In this document: one piece after another, positions 24,979-36,959 of the stretch | How positions within the stretch are numbered: the stretch's first letter is position 1 | How the letters are laid out: the number at the start of each line of letters is the position of its first letter | The notes under the pieces: model-generated | Database searches by the model: none | Seen by the model: the letters and a program-made list of their open reading frames with translations, nothing else | What the model was told of the DNA's origin: nothing | Position numbers and translations under genes: made by a program | Source of the DNA: Ailanthus altissimus | Lineage: Eukaryota; Streptophyta; Magnoliopsida; Sapindales; Simaroubaceae | Direction of reading: 5' to 3' | DNA: 64,000 nucleotides | Assembly (NCBI GenBank): GCA_946807835.1 | Contig: OX327690.1 | Location: 28,552,501-28,616,500 of the forward strand

Positions 24979-25793
24979 TTAAGAAACGGGACGAACAAGC
25001 AATGACAATGCACGATCTTTACTCTTGTTTTGAACAGTATGCCCATCTCCAATTTGGTACGTGCACTGAGCTATTCGTGCCAGATTCATTGCAAATCTGA
25101 TAAAAGTGTTGGACAAGTGAGAGTTTCCGCGGCCAGCTACATCTTTGTTCATCTTCATCCATGTTACAGCGATCAAATCTCGAATGTGTTCGCGAGCATC
25201 TCCTTCCGAAACTCCAGTTTCATGCATGTAACATTGAATTGCTTTAGGAGCATCTCCTCTTTTCATCTCATCCTAAATCCAACAAAACGTGAACAAAACC
25301 TAATATTAATCATCAAGTCTTGAGTAGTAGCCAAAACTATTAGTATAATGTTGCTTGCGTACCGATGATGTGGCCAGATCATTTGCAAGTCGAAAAATCA
25401 TTGATGGCCAACGAATAATATTGGGATATTCATTTAAGAATTCCAAGGCCTCCTTTGTAGCTGGATTTGCAGTTAAAATATAAGCATGCATTAGAATCAC
25501 AGGTCCTGATACTGAAACCCATGCATTGTCGATATACTCTTCAAAGTTTGGTATATATCCGCTTTTGTGCCACTTCGCTTCCAACAGAAAGGATTTACAC
25601 ATATCTGCCCACTGCAGAATAATATTTTAAATAATTTATCAAAATATAATACATTTATTAAAAGAAAAAATGGTTAATTTTGTCAAAATGAATGGAATTA
25701 GAAGAAACTAAAATATATAGAAATAGAAGAGTACCACTTTCTTAAGGTAAGGAATTACGTGAACTCCTTGTTCCTTGAGAGCTTCAAAAGCCA

Positions 25794-26118
25794 TGAAAGG
25801 GAGTGTCATGAATGAGTTGTTAGGATTGCCAAGTCGGCAAATTTTAAAGTTAGGTTAGAAGTTTGTTAGACCTGATAACAGAGTTTGTTAGACAGTTAAA
25901 GGTTTCTCATCAAAATTACATTTCAATCTTTTGTAATTAAATGTTATATAAATAACACTCATCATATCATTGTAAAGGGGGGAAAAGAAAGTAAAAAAAA
26001 GATAGCAATAAATTCGTCTATCTTACTCTCTGTTTTTTCTGCTCTATTATAGATTTTTAGGAAAATAATATTTTCCTGGAAAACTACTTTCATCTCCTGA
26101 ATTCTTTAAAGTCTCTCA
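25794..26118 (+). repeat. 5' LTR of Copia K
   Basis: Begins TGAAAGGGAG and ends GTCTCTCA. Contains the phrase ATTCGTCTATCTTACTCT shared with the 3' LTR. Confidence 0.93.
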
Positions 26119-26131
26119 TAGTATCAAAGCC
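26119..26131 (+). promoter_or_regulatory. Primer-binding site of Copia K
   Basis: TAGTATCAAAGCC directly follows the 5' LTR and resembles the TGGTATCAGAGC site complementary to initiator methionine tRNA used by most plant Copia elements. Confidence 0.75.
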
Positions 26132-26132
26132 A

Positions 26133-26879
26133 ATGGCGAGTTCATCGAATGTAAATCAATCTCATGTATCTTTTTTAAACACTCAACTGAACAATCTTTC
26201 CATTAATCAAACAAACAGTTACACATTTTCAAAAATAATCAAGTTAGATTGCAATAACTTCTTGCTTTGGAAATCACAAGTCCTAGCTTGTGCTCGTGGA
26301 AATGATCTGGAAGATATACTGATAGAAGAAAGGTTGTGTCCAGAACAATTCTTAATTCAAGATGCAATAGATTTAGGTTCAACACCAGAATTAAATCCTC
26401 TTTACCTTACATGGAGAAAGCAAGACTCGTTAATCATAAGCTGGCTGTTTGGATTGATGACAGATTCTGTGCTCAGCTCAGTAATCCAGTGTAAAACCTC
26501 GTGTGAAATCTGAAAACATCTGGAATTGATGTTTGGTAGTCAATCATTTGCCAGGCTCACACAACTTAGAGCTCAACTTCAGACTATTAGGAAAGAAAAT
26601 TTATCAATGAATGATTACTTTATGAAGGTAAAAAGTATAGCAGACAATCTGGCAATGACTGGTAAGCCAGTGGCCAATCAAGATCTTATATCATATCTGC
26701 TTGCTGGCCTTGGATCAGAGTATGATCCAGTGGCATTACTTGTTTCAATTAGGTCTGATGAACTATTTTTAGTCGAAATTTACTCCATTTTGATGAGTCA
26801 AGAAGGAAAGATTGAGCTATCTAATGCAGTGTCTAGAAATCACATGTCAGTAAACTTTGCACACATTGTAGGAAAATAA
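26133..26879 (+). pseudogene. Copia K gag (UBN2-type), broken
   Basis: Starts MASSSNVNQSH and contains the gag phrase LDCNNFLLWKSQVLA. It stops at 26511 (TGA) and resumes in another frame from 26526 with LRAQLQTIRKENLSMNDY and DLISYLLAGLGSEYD. Gag forms the particle that houses element RNA. A CCHC zinc knuckle CQICLKPRHGALKC follows at about 27030-27071. Confidence 0.9.
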
Positions 26880-27028
26880 AAATTCAAGTCTGGTTATAAT
26901 AACAAATCAGGTTTTGATGCAAGCATTGGTGTTGTAAATACATCAAGTCAGTTGATTTATAATAGCCAAAGCAAAGGAAGAGGCAAACCTTGTAATGCTG
27001 GAAGAGGTAAAAACACCTCAAAAATTAT

Positions 27029-28380
27029 GTGTCAAATTTGTTTAAAGCCGAGACATGGAGCATTGAAGTGCTGGCACATATTTAAATAGGATTTTGTACC
27101 AAATACACCTCAGATGCAAGCTATGAATATTAAGGTTCTATAGAACTAGACCCTTCCAACAAGCTTTGTATCAGTACTAGCAGATAAAGGACCTAATGAC
27201 ATGAACTGGTATCTGGACAGCGGTGCCACAAACCATGTGATAAATAGATTCAACAATATGTTTGTAGCCAGAGAATACTCAGGTATGAAGAATATTATTG
27301 TTGGAAATGGTAATGAATTAAAAATTTTATATATTGGTGATTATTTTCTGGATATACCTGGTCAATACACTCAAAAATTGAAACTTAATGATGTATTACA
27401 TGTACCACAAATGAAGAAAAACCTAATCAGTATATCAAAACTCACCGTAGATCTTAACCTAACCATTGAGTTTACTAAATCTTGCTGTGTTATCAAGGAC
27501 GTGAAGGGGAAAGCTCTTCTCAGAGGCACTACTAAGGATGGACTGTATTAACTCACCACAACTTCTAATATTGATTGCACAACCTACATAGCCAATCTAA
27601 AGAACAAGAAAATTCAGAATAATATAGTTTCTCTATTTGCTGATTGTAAGATAAATAACTCAATTCTTGAAAAAAAGACCTGAGGATATCAGCCTACATG
27701 TTTCACAGTCAAATAGTAAACAGAGAAAAGTGAATGTCTACCATAAAAGATATGGTCATCCAAGTCCTGATGTACTCAACCACATATTATCTGATTGTAA
27801 GATACAAATTCTTGTCAATAATAATATTTCATTTTACACTGCATGTCCGTATGGCAAGAATTATAGGCAACACTTTAATAACTCAGAAACAAAAACAAAA
27901 CAACCACTAGAACTTGTACACACAGATACGTAGAGATCTGCACACACATTTTCTGGTGATAGTTTCAAATATTATGTGAGCTATGTAGATGATTTCAGTA
28001 GATTTACCTGGATCTATCAAATGAAATAAAAATATGAGACTTTGTCAACTTTCAAACACTTCAAAAACCACATTGAGAAGTTTCTTGATAGAAAAATCAA
28101 AACCATATAGTCAGATAATGGTAGAGAGTATAAAACCTTCACAAACTTTTTGTCAATACATGGTATTCACCACATATTTTCCTGCCAATACACTCACCAC
28201 CAGAATGAAAGAGTGGAGAGAAGGCACAGACACATTGTGGAGACTGGTCTTACATTACTAGCTCAAAGTCATACTCCTATCACATCTTGGTGGGATGCTT
28301 TTACTACTGTTGTCTTTCTTATCAATAGAATGCCTTTGTCTGTGTTACATTATAAGTCTCTATTTAAGTTAATATTCAAC
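27029..28380 (+). pseudogene. Copia K protease and integrase, broken
   Basis: The protease active-site region is NWYLDSGATNHV at 27204-27239 (DSG intact). The pre-integrase zinc-type segment YHKRYGHPSPDVL lies near 27740. The integrase core has HTDT (27920), a decayed SDNGREY (28115) and NERVERRHRH (28204), giving the D, D and E of the catalytic triad. Stops and shifts interrupt it. The frame runs to about 28380, where the reverse transcriptase should begin but is absent. Confidence 0.88.
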
Positions 28381-28384
28381 TGTT

Positions 28385-28894
28385 ATTCTCTCCAGGTCGA
28401 AGTCTCACTCTTGAAGCCTTCTTCGATGCCGATTGGGCCTCAGACTCAACTGATTGGAAATCCTATGGGGGCTATTGTGTGTTCTTAGTTGAAAATCTCA
28501 TTTCTTTGAGCTCTAGAAAGCAAATGGTCGTTGTTCGCTCCAGTACTGAATCTGAATATCGTACCCTAGCCCAAGTGGCAACTGAACTCACATGGTTACA
28601 ATCCCTCTTTGATGAATTTCATATTCCCATTACATCCCCTCCTATTGTTTGGTGTGATAACCAAGGAGCAGCCTTCTTGGCAGCTAACTCTGTCTTTCAC
28701 AATCGAACCAAATATATCGAAGTCGATGTTCACTTTGTTAGGGATAAAGTGCTTGGTGAAAAATTGGATATCCGGTATGTCCCAACTGCCCACCAGACTG
28801 TTGATATTTTTACAAAGGCCTTGCCCATCACCCACTTTCTACTGCTACGTTCCAAGCTCAATGTCTATACCAGCCAATTGCACTTGAAGGGGGA
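28385..28894 (+). pseudogene. Copia K RNase H tail fused after deletion
   Basis: Sequence jumps from integrase to the terminal part of pol: FFDADWASDSTDW in one frame, then from 28479 SSRKQMVVVRSSTESEYRTL, WCDNQGAAFLAANSVFHNR and VDIFTKALP. These are the standard end of Copia polyproteins. The intervening reverse transcriptase and first part of RNase H are gone, consistent with an internal deletion near 28385. Confidence 0.9.
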
Positions 28895-29206
28895 TGAAAG
28901 GGAGTGTTATGAATGAGCTATTCGGATTGCTAAGTCAGCAATTGGTTAGAAGTTTGTTAGACCTGATAACAGAGTTTGTTAGACAATTAAAGGTTTCTTG
29001 CCAAAATTACATTTCAATCCTTTGTAATTAAATGCTGGATAAATAGCACTCATCATATCATTGTAAAGGGGGAAAAAGAAAGTAAAAAAGGGTAGCAGTA
29101 AATTCGTCTATCTTACTCTGTTTTTTCTACTCTGCTATAGATTTCCAGAAAAACAATATTTTCTTGGAAAACTACTTTCATCTCCTGAATTCTTTAAAGT
29201 CTCTCA
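28895..29206 (+). repeat. 3' LTR of Copia K
   Basis: Begins TGAAAGGGAGTG after the purine tract, ends GTCTCTCA before AGCCA. Slightly shorter than the 5' LTR through small deletions. Confidence 0.93.
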
Positions 29207-29341
29207 AGCCATTTCGTTTATAGAACTATGGAGCACCTGAAAACACAACTTCATATAGTATGGAAGTTGATCCATTGCATTGACGTCCCATCTGAAATTA
29301 CAAAACAAAATTTGAAAACATTGCTACAGAGAGTTTAACTA

Positions 29342-29596
<255 letters not shown>

Positions 29597-30338
29597 CTAC
29601 CTTCATGTTCATAACCAGGAACTTGAATTAAACTAATGAGTTTTAGCGATACTAAATATGCATGCATGGCACTATTGCTAACATCCATTCGTGATTTTTT
29701 TTAAGGAGAAAAATCTGTCAGACCGATCAAACAACAATAATTTTCATGAGAATCAATTAAACAAATAGTTCTTCACATTAAGAATCACTTCTTAGCATTG
29801 CCCTTAGGATATTAAAATAAAACCTATAGTCTTTATTATATGTTATGTTAGTCTTTATAACGAGGTTGTTTGTGGCCCAAACCATCAAATGATTAACACA
29901 TACACGGTCAGACCAATATTCTTACCTTGATGCAAGCTTCAGATCTTCTTGGTGAGTTGCTTGAACAATATTAAAGTCCAGTTTAGCAAGTTCGAGCAAA
30001 CGGGGTTCATGTCTGGTACTCTTTCATATACATTAATGAACCACCGTGTCTCCAGTCTTAGCATCCTCCAATGCAGTGGAAGCTCCAACGTATGGTTCAC
30101 TAGTGTGGAAAGATATTGATCGTTATTGTGCTTGAGATATCCTTTGAGATATGTCGTTGTGAAATTTATGACTTCATGAAAGAGGATACTTTCGTCTTCT
30201 ACCAAAAGATATGCAGCTTCATATAGGGCTAAAATTTCTTTGCAATCGTCACACAGCCACGACTTAGATTTTCCCTTCTCATCACTGAAATTGCTGAAGA
30301 TTTCTACACAGATATACACATTTGAATCTTGATGATCA

Positions 30339-30668
<330 letters not shown>

Positions 30669-30765
30669 TCAAGCATTAACCTCACATCTTCCTTGAGCCT
30701 TTTGATTCGCTCAGTCATTGATTAGCTAGCCAGCCCTAATTCCAAATATGATTCTACTACTATAA

Positions 30766-30790
30766 TTAAGTGCCATGTATGTATGTATGT
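30766..30790. repeat. ATGT tetranucleotide microsatellite in TPS intron 1
   Basis: CATGTATGTATGTATGTATG occurs just inside the first intron of the terpene synthase relic. Confidence 0.85.
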
Positions 30791-31121
30791 ATGTACGTAT
30801 ACCCCATATCTGCTTCTGAGTGATTGAACATAATCATAGCCCCATAGAGAAGGTTGGTAATTGGCAGATCGCCTGATAATGGCTTTATCTGACGTTTCAC
30901 TGGCGGCCATGCATTTGACTCGGAAAGGACAGATGCCATTGCTGGATGCTAAGATGCTGCAGCTTGTAGGCTGCAATCTGGTGAAAGTGCTCGAAGATGC
31001 AGCAGCCAGGGAAGCAGGCAGCTGAAGCGCCATTAATTTAGAGAGGTTTGAAGAGCTAAAACCTTACTGTTTCGGAAGAATATTGGCTTGGGATTGCTGT
31101 CCTAGGAACCTGCTGCGCGGG

Positions 31122-31129
31122 TATATATA
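31122..31129 (-). promoter_or_regulatory. TATA box of terpene synthase relic
   Basis: TATATATA lies about 90 bases upstream of the terpene synthase ATG (31033) on the minus strand, a normal spacing for a plant core promoter with a short leader. Confidence 0.6.
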
Positions 31130-32020
31130 GACAGTACAATATTGCACATGAATTACACGTATGACTGTTTTGCTTTTTCTACGAATTTTCTTCTCCATAC
31201 TTAATTAAGCAGGCTAAAAACTGAGTAATCAGAGCATTTTGATGCAAACCCAAATGTTATTGGACAGAATTATTTATGCTTAATTAACATGTGAGATAAA
31301 TAGGTAATCAAACATCGCTTTCACAAAATGTATATTAAGATAATTAAATACGTGTGTAGGTGTCCTTGTAGAACACAGTTTCTGCGCAACACGGTAGTTC
31401 AAAGAATAAGATTTGATTTAAGATTGAAAAAGAAAAAAAGCTTCTACCAACCGCTGTAAAACATTTGAAGTTAGTTAGATTTATAATTTGATGATTTACT
31501 TTTATCGATTTTAACCAAAAGCTGCAAAAATTGCCAAATTCAAATCAATTAATGCCCTAAAGAACCATTATTTTCATTAAAAAAAAATCATGTAACCAAA
31601 TTGCAATCGTGCAATTAATGCCCTAAAGTACCATTATTTCCAACTTCCAGCCATATTTTATTTAGAAGTTTTTTATTGCCTAAAGTGAGGATTAAGCTTG
31701 CAGCATGCGATGTTTGTTGAATCTGGTAAGCTTTTGCTTTTCCAGACATTACTATTCCTCGTGCGTTTGTATCAGTTAGGTAATGTAGATAAATGTCGTC
31801 AGTCGCTGTAATTATGTTCCAATAGTTCAGTGACACTTTTACTGAAACTATAAGGACATAATATATGGGCATTATTTAATTATTCAATCTGGCATGTCTT
31901 CACTGGTGCAATAGCAATATACATTTATCATCAATCATTCCATTATATTATATAGGTAAAAATATCTTACGGTTTCGATATTGATTTGGGCATTCCAACT
32001 TTGACTTCTTTTATTCTTTT
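31130..32020. other. Upstream region of terpene synthase relic
   Basis: Holds the presumed promoter of the terpene synthase and AT-rich spacer. Open frames here show no family features. ATTAATGCCCTAAAG occurs twice (31549 and 31613), a short direct repeat. Confidence 0.5.
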
Positions 32021-32027
32021 TTTGGTA

Positions 32028-32085
32028 GGGGGGGGGGGGGGGGGGGGGGGCGGCGGCGGCGGGTGGTGTGGGTGGGCGGGTGTTG
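32028..32085 (+). repeat. 23-G homopolymer followed by CGG repeats (G-quadruplex candidate)
   Basis: A run of 23 G (32028-32050) is followed by CGGCGGCGGCGGG and further GGG blocks (GGGTGGGCGGG). More than four GGG runs lie within 60 bases, the requirement for G-quadruplex folding. The surrounding sequence is AT-rich. Homopolymer length in an assembly is often inaccurate. Confidence 0.85.
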
Positions 32086-32205
32086 GGCCGCTATACCCAG
32101 CTCCTTGTTCACATCCAGGTCCATTTGTTTTTGTTCACATCAAGTCTATTTATTGGTATAACTAAACTTTTACTTGAAATTACAGAGAGGATATTTTACA
32201 ATATA

Positions 32206-32602
32206 TGGTTAGAAATATTTTATGTAAATATAAATAAATAAATTGTACCTCTAATTATTGTTGTTTAAATAAACAAATAACTTTAAGTTTTCTATCATAT
32301 TTCTTGAGAGTTTTTGATAAATTTTACAAATAAAATTTTTTAATGTAACTCTCTTGCGGTTAAGATAAAGACTCTCAATTTCTTTTATATATACATAACC
32401 TTATCATTTTCTTTCATAAAAAAGTAAGTAGTTATAGGATAAAATTATCACACCTATTTTCATTTATATTATTTGATAAAATAAATTTATTTCATTTATT
32501 ATATACGTTATCTGATAAAGTAGTTATCATATTACTCAAGAACTTTAAATGTGGACCATATTAAGGAGATAATATCTAATTTTAATAATATATTATCTAA
32601 CA
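32206..32602 (-). repeat. 3' LTR of Copia J
   Basis: Left-hand copy; pairs with 38672-39045. Next to it on the inner side, CATTCTCCTACTTGG is the complement of a purine-rich tract. Confidence 0.85.
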
Positions 32603-32980
32603 TTCTCCTACTTGGTTCACATATTAAAATATAAATTTATGGTGACTAATTTGTTATGGCCACACAAAATTGTGGTAGCTCCTTAAAATAATTTATAATT
32701 AAATTTTATTTATCTAAAAGGAAAACTTCTACACATGAATCATTGTGTTCATGTGTTTAATAATTACACATTTCCTTCCATATATTACATGCATAAAAAA
32801 ATTTCAAATGAGTAACTTACTTTAAGAATGAACTTTCTATAAGTCATTCGGGTCCTCTTAAATAATCCTAATGGATTAAAACTTACAAATATTATGTACA
32901 CAAAATATTTTAATAATTAAATGATTCAAATAAGTACATACTTATATAATTAGAGAATGAAAACAATACTAAAGACAAGT

Positions 32981-33277
32981 CTAGACTAAAAATCTCATGT
33001 TATCCATATGATCTTTGTACAATTTAGCCGGCAATCCTTTAGTCATGGGATCTGCTATATTGAATGTTGTCTTTATATGATCACTGACCACTTCTTGTCT
33101 TTTGGTATGGTCTCTGACAATTAAAAAAAAAAAATTTATGTCGATATGTTTGCTATTACTTTCACTTTTATTATTTTTTACAAAGAATACTGCAACTGAG
33201 TTATCACAGTAAATCCTTAAAGGCATTGCTATAGAATTGATAACCTTTAGGCTCATAATAAAATTTCTCAACCACAA
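32981..33277 (-). pseudogene. Copia J RNase H segment
   Basis: Minus-strand frame with IYCDNSVAVFFVKNN, SKHIDINFFFLIVRD and TTFNIADPMTKGLP, the conserved end of Copia RNase H. The open stretch continues from the reverse transcriptase part in a shifted frame. Confidence 0.9.
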
Positions 33278-33394
33278 TACCTGTGAAGTAGCATCATAGC
33301 AACCAATGAATTCTACCTATATAGTAAACGAAGCAATTATTATTTGCTTAGCACTTCTCTAAGACATAACATCTTTAGCAAGAAGGAAAATGTT

Positions 33395-34528
33395 TCATGA
33401 AGTAAACTTCTTTGTGTCTGAACATCCAACGAAATCCGAGTCTGAATATCCAATCACCTCAAGTTGATTACTATACTTGTATATAAGTCTGTTGTCCTTG
33501 GTTCCTTGTAGATACCTTATTACTCTTTTGGCAACCTTCCAATGTTTCATACCAGGATTGCTTTGATATTTACCTAGTATACCAACTACAAATCCTATGT
33601 CAAGTCTAGTGTAAACTTGAGCATACATTAGGCTACCTATAGTGAAAGCGTAAGATATTTTCTTCATTTGTTCTTCTTCCAAGTCATTTTGTGGACATTG
33701 ATTCTGACTGAACTTATCCCATTTCACAATGGGTGCTATAGTAGGAGTGCAATCCTCATTCTAAATCTCTCAAAAAAAAATTTCAATGTAAGCCTTTTGA
33801 GATAATCTTAATGTCTTGTTGGATCTATCTCTATGAATTTCTATGCCAATGACATATGAAACTTCACCTATATCCTTAATTTTAAAATTTTGTGCAAGAA
33901 AAACCTTTGTGTCATGTAGTAAACCCAAGTCATTACTTGCAAGCAAAATATCATCTATATATAGGATTAGAAAAATGAATTTGCTCTCACTGATCTTAAG
34001 ATATATACATTAGTCAATGATATTTTCTTTAAATTCATATGAAGTAACAACATTATGAAACTTCAAATACTATTGATGGGAAGCCTGTTTCAGCCCATGT
34101 ATAAATTTCTTTAATTTTTATACAAGGTGACCCTTTTTATTCTTATTGAATCCTTCAGACTGATTCATGTATACCTCTTCCTCAAGATCCCCATTCAAGA
34201 ATGTTGTTTTCACATCCATTTTCTGTAACTCTAAATTAAAATGAGCTATTAGAGCCATAATGATTTTGAATGAATCTTTCTTAGAGATTGGAGAAAAGGT
34301 TTCATGGTAATCAATGCCTTCCTTTTGAGTAAAACCTTTGGCTACAAGCCTGGCTTTATATCGCTCTATATTGCCAGTTGTATTTCTTTTGATTTTATAA
34401 ACCCATTTGCAACCAATGGTTGTATGATCAGCTGGCAACTTAATGAGATCCCAAACTTGAGTTTTAGCCGTAGGTTCTATTTCTTCCTTTATAGCATCAT
34501 ACCAAAACATAGAGTTTTCTCCATTCAA
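33395..34528 (-). pseudogene. Copia J reverse transcriptase, broken
   Basis: From 34528: WVYKIKRNTTGNIERYKARL, GFTQKEGIDYHETFSP and MDVKTTFLNGDLEEEVYM, then a break. The catalytic YIDD box is at 33961-33950, followed by ASNDLGLL. The downstream part gives AFTIGSLMYAQVYTRLDIGF and RVIRYLQGTKD and ends in YSDSDFVGCSD. All hallmark blocks are present, but the frame is interrupted between 34118 and 33727. Confidence 0.92.
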
Positions 34529-34879
34529 GACTTGTGAAAATTTAGATCATTATTAAGTCTAATGTTAGAGTCAATCTTAAATATATACAATATAATCACT
34601 AAAAATTATAGGTCTTATTGTTCTTGAGGATCTTCTCAAATCTATAACCTTACTGTCATTTGCTAGAGTTTGAATTGTAAGCTTTTCATAAGTTTTATTG
34701 AATGTGTGTTCTCGAATTAGTTGCTCCTTATTAGATTCTAAAGTATTTCTTTGAAAAGAAATTATTGAATCATTTTGATAAGGTGATTCATAGCTTTTCA
34801 TTTCTTCATGAAATTTAACATTTCTAGGAATTCACTCCCACTCACTTCATGATCCTCTAGAAATTTTACATTTCTAACT

Positions 34880-36290
34880 TCTACAATTCTTGTAGAGTGT
34901 AAAGCATACTTAAAACCTATACCCCTTTGAGTTAATGGATAGCTTATGAAAAAACTACTAATTATTCTTGGATCTAATTTTTTAATTAAGGATTATAAAT
35001 CCTCACTTTAACTGGACACCTCTAAATGTATGCATATTTTAAACTTGGTTTCCACCCATACTATAATTCAAAAGGTGTTTTAGTAATTGCCTTAGATGGA
35101 ATCCTATTTAAAATATACACAACGGTCTTTAAAACTTCACTCTATAAGCCTTTGAGAAGACTTGAATTGCTAACTATGCTATTTACCATGTTCATTAAGG
35201 TTCGATTTCTCCTTTCGATAACATTATTTTGTTGTAGTATTCCCGGTACTATATATTGTGCAATAATGCCTTCTTCATGGAGAAATTTAGCAAATTGACC
35301 TGGTATGTGAACTTTTTTAGTGAACCTTTCATAATATTCCCTACCTTTATCTGCTCTAATGATTTTGATTTTTCATTCCCTTTGTTTCTCTACTTTTGTT
35401 TTATAAATCTTAAAGACATCTAGTGTCTCATCCTTATGATTTATAAGATATATATATATATATATATCTTGTATGGTCATTTGTAAAAGTTATAAAATAC
35501 CTTTGACCATTCAGATAGAAAGAATATAGCCCACTGATGTCTGTATGTATGATCTCAAGTGTTTTAATACTTCTCTTGGAACAATTAGAATTCTTGTTAA
35601 ATTACTTACCCTTGATGCAATCTATACAAGTTCTAAAATTAGTAAAATCAAGATTTTGAAAAACCTCTTCATTTACTAATCATTTAATTCGATCGATAAA
35701 GATATGTCCTAATCTCCTATGCCATAATTTAGAGGAGTGCTTATTAATAATACTACGTTTAGTACCAACATTAGTATTTGGCATTGTTGATAGGTTGAAT
35801 TCATATGTGGGATCCAAATTAAACTTATATAAACCATCAACTAGAAAATCGTTGCCAATAATAGTACCATTTTAAAATAAAATAGAGTTTAAATTTTCAA
35901 TTACAAATTTAAAGTAGTAGTCTTGCAACAAAAACCAAATTTTAAAAAAAAGAAGGAATATAAAAAGTGTTCTTAAGATTTAAATAAAAACCAGAATTCA
36001 AAACCAATCTAAATATTTTCATGCCCTTAACCTTTGAGCTAATCCTATTTTCTAAATAGATGTATTGCTCATTTGTCAATAGTTTTCTCAAGTCCAAGAA
36101 ACCCTACATAACATTGGTAATGTGAATTGAAGTACCAAAGTCAATCCACTATGTATTATTAGGAGCTTCAATAAAATGAGATTCATAACATACATAAATG
36201 AAATGTGTGCTTTTCTTTTCGAGCCATTTCTTGCGTTTCAGGCAGTCCTTCTTCATGTGCTTTTTTTTCTTACAAAAGAAGCACTTAGCA
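34880..36290 (-). pseudogene. Copia J zinc knuckle, protease and integrase, heavily broken
   Basis: Minus-strand pieces in order: zinc knuckle CFFCKKKKHMKKDC (~36285-36244), protease region WIDFGTSIHITNVM near 36150, pre-integrase SKLWHRRLGHIFIDRI near 35720, CIDCIKGK near 35610, and integrase start IHTDISGLYSF near 35550. Many stops. The order identifies a Copia pol. Confidence 0.82.
35444..35468. repeat. (AT)n microsatellite
   Basis: About ten AT units inside the integrase region of Copia J. Confidence 0.9.
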
Positions 36291-36479
36291 TCATCGTCTT
36301 TCTTGAATTTTTGCGTATTAATTTTTTCTACTTTAGGATCACCCTTATATTTCTTGTCATTTGCCTTATCATGAATTATGAGGTTAGTAACATTTATCGT
36401 CTCACTCTTAAGTCTCTCCTCCTCTTAAATACATATAGTCAGAAGTTCATTGACAATCCATTTATCCTTATAAGTATCA

Positions 36480-36905
36480 TATGAAATTTAAAATGGACCA
36501 TACTCATTTGAAAGAGAGTTCATAATTAAAGAAATCAAGAATGACTCAGAAATGTCAATTTTTAGAGACTTGAGTTGAGCAGCAATGTCCCTCATCTTCA
36601 TAATGTACTCACGCGCATTAGTAGAATTATTATACTTCATGCCTAAAAGCTTCCTCATAAGGGTGCTAGCCCTTACCTTATCAGAACCTACAAATTGCTC
36701 TTTAACAGCCCTTATGAAGTTCTTAGTCTTATCACATTTTAAGATTGAACCACTTATGCTCTTGTTAATATAATTCTTCATAAACATAAGACTTAAGCGA
36801 TTGAATCTCTCCTAAGATTGATAGGCAACCTTTTCATTTAGTGTACTTGATACTATGGGGATAAGTGGTTCGTCCTCACAAAGTGCTAAGTCAAGATCCA
36901 TATAC
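36480..36905 (-). pseudogene. Copia J gag (UBN2-type), partial
   Basis: Minus-strand frames give YMDLDLALCEDEP near 36900 and then, from 36787, KNYINKSISGS, FIRAVKEQFVGSDKVRAST, LMRKLLGMKYNN and MRDIAAQLKSLKI. These are standard Copia gag blocks. The gag N-terminus upstream of 36905 is not recognisable. Confidence 0.88.
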
Positions 36906-36959
36906 CCCAAAGTTAGGAGAATTTTCTCCTTTCAATCAAAAAAATTATCACCACATAAA

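Larger units (their letters stand above)
25794..29206 (+). mobile_element. Copia retrotransposon K in exon 5 of the terpene synthase
   Basis: A 3413-bp element with two LTRs and a perfect 5-bp duplication AGCCA (25789-25793, 29207-29211), inserted antisense to the host gene within the codons for NEMAFE. The 5' LTR is followed by a primer-binding-type TAGTATCAAAGCC, and the 3' LTR is preceded by purine tract GAAGGGGGA. Coding order is gag, zinc knuckle, protease, integrase, then directly the RNase H tail: the reverse transcriptase region is missing. Stops break several frames. The two LTRs differ at roughly one base in ten by eye, so the insertion is not recent. Confidence 0.95.

Noticed and set aside
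25030..25323. 97-codon plus-strand frame
   Set aside because: Antisense to the last terpene synthase exon, which has clear family motifs.
28596..28835. 79-codon minus-strand frame
   Set aside because: Antisense shadow of the Copia K RNase H tail.
31615..31872. 85-codon minus-strand frame upstream of the terpene synthase
   Set aside because: No recognised domain and no splice or start context; probably chance.
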